Assembly (NCBI GenBank): GCA_934663775.1
Contig: CAKUKU010000012.1
Coordinates: 1 to 54,107 of the forward strand
Direction of reading: 5' to 3'
Origin: an uncultured Ellagibacter sp.
GTDB taxonomy: Bacteria; Actinomycetota; Coriobacteriia; Coriobacteriales; Eggerthellaceae
DNA: 54,107 nucleotides
Below the pieces are notes generated by a model, which was not told where the DNA came from, made no database searches, and saw nothing but the letters and a program-made list of their open reading frames with translations. A program made the translations under genes and the position numbers. Positions 52,461 to 54,107 of this stretch are shown one piece after another; the stretch's first letter is position 1; the number at the start of each line of letters is the position of its first letter.

Positions 52461-54107
52461 ATGACCCCAGCAGAGCAGAAACGCGCCGCCAAGTATTTCG
52501 TAGCAAGGTGGGAATCCCTCCCATGCGTAGAGGAGGAGCATTCGCGTTCGTTTTGGATAGAGCTTTTGCAGGATGTGCTGGGCGTGCAGAATGCCACCCA
52601 TGCGCTGGAATTCGAACGTAAGGTGAAGGGCCGCAAAATCGACGTGTTCTACGAGGATATGGGCATTCTCATAGAAATGAAAGGCCGTGGTATCAGCCTT
52701 GACGAAGCAACCGTGAGATCGAAAAAGGCTGGACCGGAGACGCCCTACCAGCAAGCGAAGTGGTATGCCGACAATCTGCCGAACTCCATACGCCCGCGTT
52801 GGATTATCACGTGCAACTTCGACGAGTTCCGCATCTACGACATGGAGGCCGCAGACGACCAGTACGTTTCGCTTGCTTTGGAAGAGCTGCCCGAGCAGGT
52901 GCACTTGCTGTCGTTTTTCTCCGATAGGCGCAACTCTCGCCTGGTGAAGGAGAAAGAGCTTTCGGTGAAGGCCGGCGAGCTGGTGGGGAAGCTCTACGCC
53001 CAGCTTTCGCAACAGTATCGCAATATCGAAACCGACGCGCACGAGCAGCGCAGCTTGAACGTACTCATTGTGCGGCTGGTGTTCCTTCTGTATGCCGAAG
53101 ATTCCGGCTTGCTGCATGAGAAAGATGCGCTGCTGAACTACCTCAAGCGCTTCCCGGCCGACCAGATGCGCCAGGCCGTCATCGACCTGTTCGCCGTGCT
53201 GGACACGCCGGCGGACGCTCGCGACCCTTATTTGCCCGAGTATCTGCTGGCTTTCCCTTACGTAAACGGCGGGCTGTTCGGCGGCGATGACATCGTGGTA
53301 CCGCAGTTCACCGACCAGATCCGCCTCGACCTGCTGCTGGAGGCATCGCAGAGCTTCGACTGGAGTCACATCAGCCCCACCATCTTCGGCGCGGCCTTCG
53401 AGAGCACTTTGAACCCCGCCACGCGGCGCGCGGGCGGTATGCACTACACCAGTATTGAGAACATCCACAAGGTTATTGACCCGCTGTTCCTGGACGATTT
53501 GCGCGCCGAGCTTTCTGCGATTGAGAGCGACGGCGTGGAGCGCAATCGCAAAGTGAGGCTGCGCGCGTTCCAGCGAAAACTCGCAAGCATAAACGTGTTC
53601 GACCCAGCATGCGGCAGCGGCAACTTCCTCACTGAAAGCTACCTTTCCCTGCGCAAGCTTGAGAATCGTGTGCTCGAAGATTTGCAGGGCGATCAGATGA
53701 GCATCGGCTTCGACGGGGAGAGCAGCCCCATACAGGTTTCCATCAATCAGTTTTTCGGCATAGAGATAAACGACTTCGCGGTCAGCGTTGCAAAAACGGC
53801 GCTGTGGATAGCCGAGGAGCAGATGATGGAGGCAACGCAGGAGATTTTGCTGCAGCCCTTCGACTTCCTGCCTCTGAAAAGCAACGACAATATCCACGAG
53901 GGCAACGCGCTTCGTATGGACTGGAAGGAAGTGCTGCCTGCCGAGAAATGCAGCTATATCATCGGTAACCCACCATTTCTGGGCGCGCGCAATCAAACCA
54001 AGGTGCAGAAGGCCGAGCTCATGGATGTGTTCGGCGGCGCTAAAAACAGCGGCAACGTGGACTATGTTGCGGGTTGGTATATGAAAGCCGCGGAGTATAT
54101 AGGCTGT
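52461..54107 (+). CDS. MmeI-like fused restriction endonuclease/DNA methyltransferase, 3' end outside window
   Basis: 549 codons remain open to the window edge. The N terminus has a PD-(D/E)XK-type nuclease pattern: GRKIDVF (D61) followed by ILIEMKG (E72, K74). A helical connector follows, then an N6-adenine methyltransferase: motif I FDPACGSGNFLTE at about 380 and motif IV GNPPFLGA at about 502. This order fits type IIL/IIG enzymes such as MmeI; the target-recognition domain should lie beyond the edge. The ATG at 52461 has only a weak AAGAAG upstream. Codon choice (ATA, AAA, TTT, AGC) is more AT-leaning than its neighbours, and it follows a tRNA, both signs of horizontal gain. Confidence 0.82.
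   Translation, partial: MTPAEQKRAAKYFVARWESLPCVEEEHSRSFWIELLQDVLGVQNATHALEFERKVKGRKIDVFYEDMGILIEMKGRGISLDEATVRSKKAGPETPYQQAKWYADNLPNSIRPRWIITCNFDEFRIYDMEAADDQYVSLALEELPEQVHLLSFFSDRRNSRLVKEKELSVKAGELVGKLYAQLSQQYRNIETDAHEQRSLNVLIVRLVFLLYAEDSGLLHEKDALLNYLKRFPADQMRQAVIDLFAVLDTPADARDPYLPEYLLAFPYVNGGLFGGDDIVVPQFTDQIRLDLLLEASQSFDWSHISPTIFGAAFESTLNPATRRAGGMHYTSIENIHKVIDPLFLDDLRAELSAIESDGVERNRKVRLRAFQRKLASINVFDPACGSGNFLTESYLSLRKLENRVLEDLQGDQMSIGFDGESSPIQVSINQFFGIEINDFAVSVAKTALWIAEEQMMEATQEILLQPFDFLPLKSNDNIHEGNALRMDWKEVLPAEKCSYIIGNPPFLGARNQTKVQKAELMDVFGGAKNSGNVDYVAGWYMKAAEYIGC

Noticed and set aside
52404..53996. A 530-codon open frame on the minus strand
   Set aside because: It is the exact antisense of a plus-strand frame with clear nuclease and methyltransferase motifs that runs off the window; the minus product has no recognisable motif.

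Overview
The window is a high-GC, gene-dense bacterial chromosome segment. Protein content and style (two-PG-binding-domain L,D-transpeptidase, group 1 uptake [NiFe] hydrogenase, SigA-like sigma factor, class-specific hypotheticals) suggest Actinomycetota, class Coriobacteriia, probably an Eggerthellaceae-like gut anaerobe. This is inference from protein character; there is no 16S gene in the window.

Layout. 1-5.1 kb: argF, argS and a CPA1-type Na+/H+ antiporter. 5.1-5.5 kb: a non-coding stretch with strong hairpins and a perfect bidirectional terminator. 5.5-10.5 kb: a DUF4213/DUF364 gene (minus), a YhcH/TabA-like gene, smpB, a very acidic hypothetical, the tmRNA gene ssrA and an L,D-transpeptidase. 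10.6-20.1 kb: ybaK (minus), a heterodimeric ABC exporter, a HAD hydrolase, a degenerate AAA+-like protein, an Rrf2 regulator with IscR-like cysteines, a divergent MutY-like glycosylase, and mntP behind a yybP-ykoY manganese riboswitch. 20.2-31 kb: pheA (minus), a hydrogenase locus (small, large, cytochrome b, membrane hypothetical, maturation protease), then a compact operon of rhodanese lipoprotein, two TVP38/VTT membrane proteins, a CCG-domain protein and a TIGR04283-type glycosyltransferase, with nth convergent to it. 31-42.8 kb: mfd, an EamA transporter and a membrane dipeptidase (plus); then on the minus strand a thioesterase, a polyferredoxin-like protein, gltX, a DUF1461 membrane protein and an ATP-grasp-like protein. 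43-52 kb: SAM-riboswitch-controlled metK, priA, rpoD and an RlmKL-like methyltransferase. 52-54 kb: tRNA-Asn and tRNA-Met/Ile2, then a truncated MmeI-like restriction-modification gene that appears to open an accessory island.

Two repeat families with no coding capacity lie between genes. Family A (20168-20321 and 40313-40455) has about 28-bp inverted ends. Family B (43073-43225 and 51507-51659) consists of two copies of exactly 153 bp with 24-bp inverted ends. Both look like miniature mobile or structured repeats.

Most genes are core metabolism or information processing. The least explained pieces are the rhodanese/TVP38/CCG/glycosyltransferase operon, the AAA+-like protein without a Walker A motif, the RlmKL protein whose first methyltransferase has lost its motifs, the repeat families and the hairpin-rich stretch at 5.2-5.35 kb.
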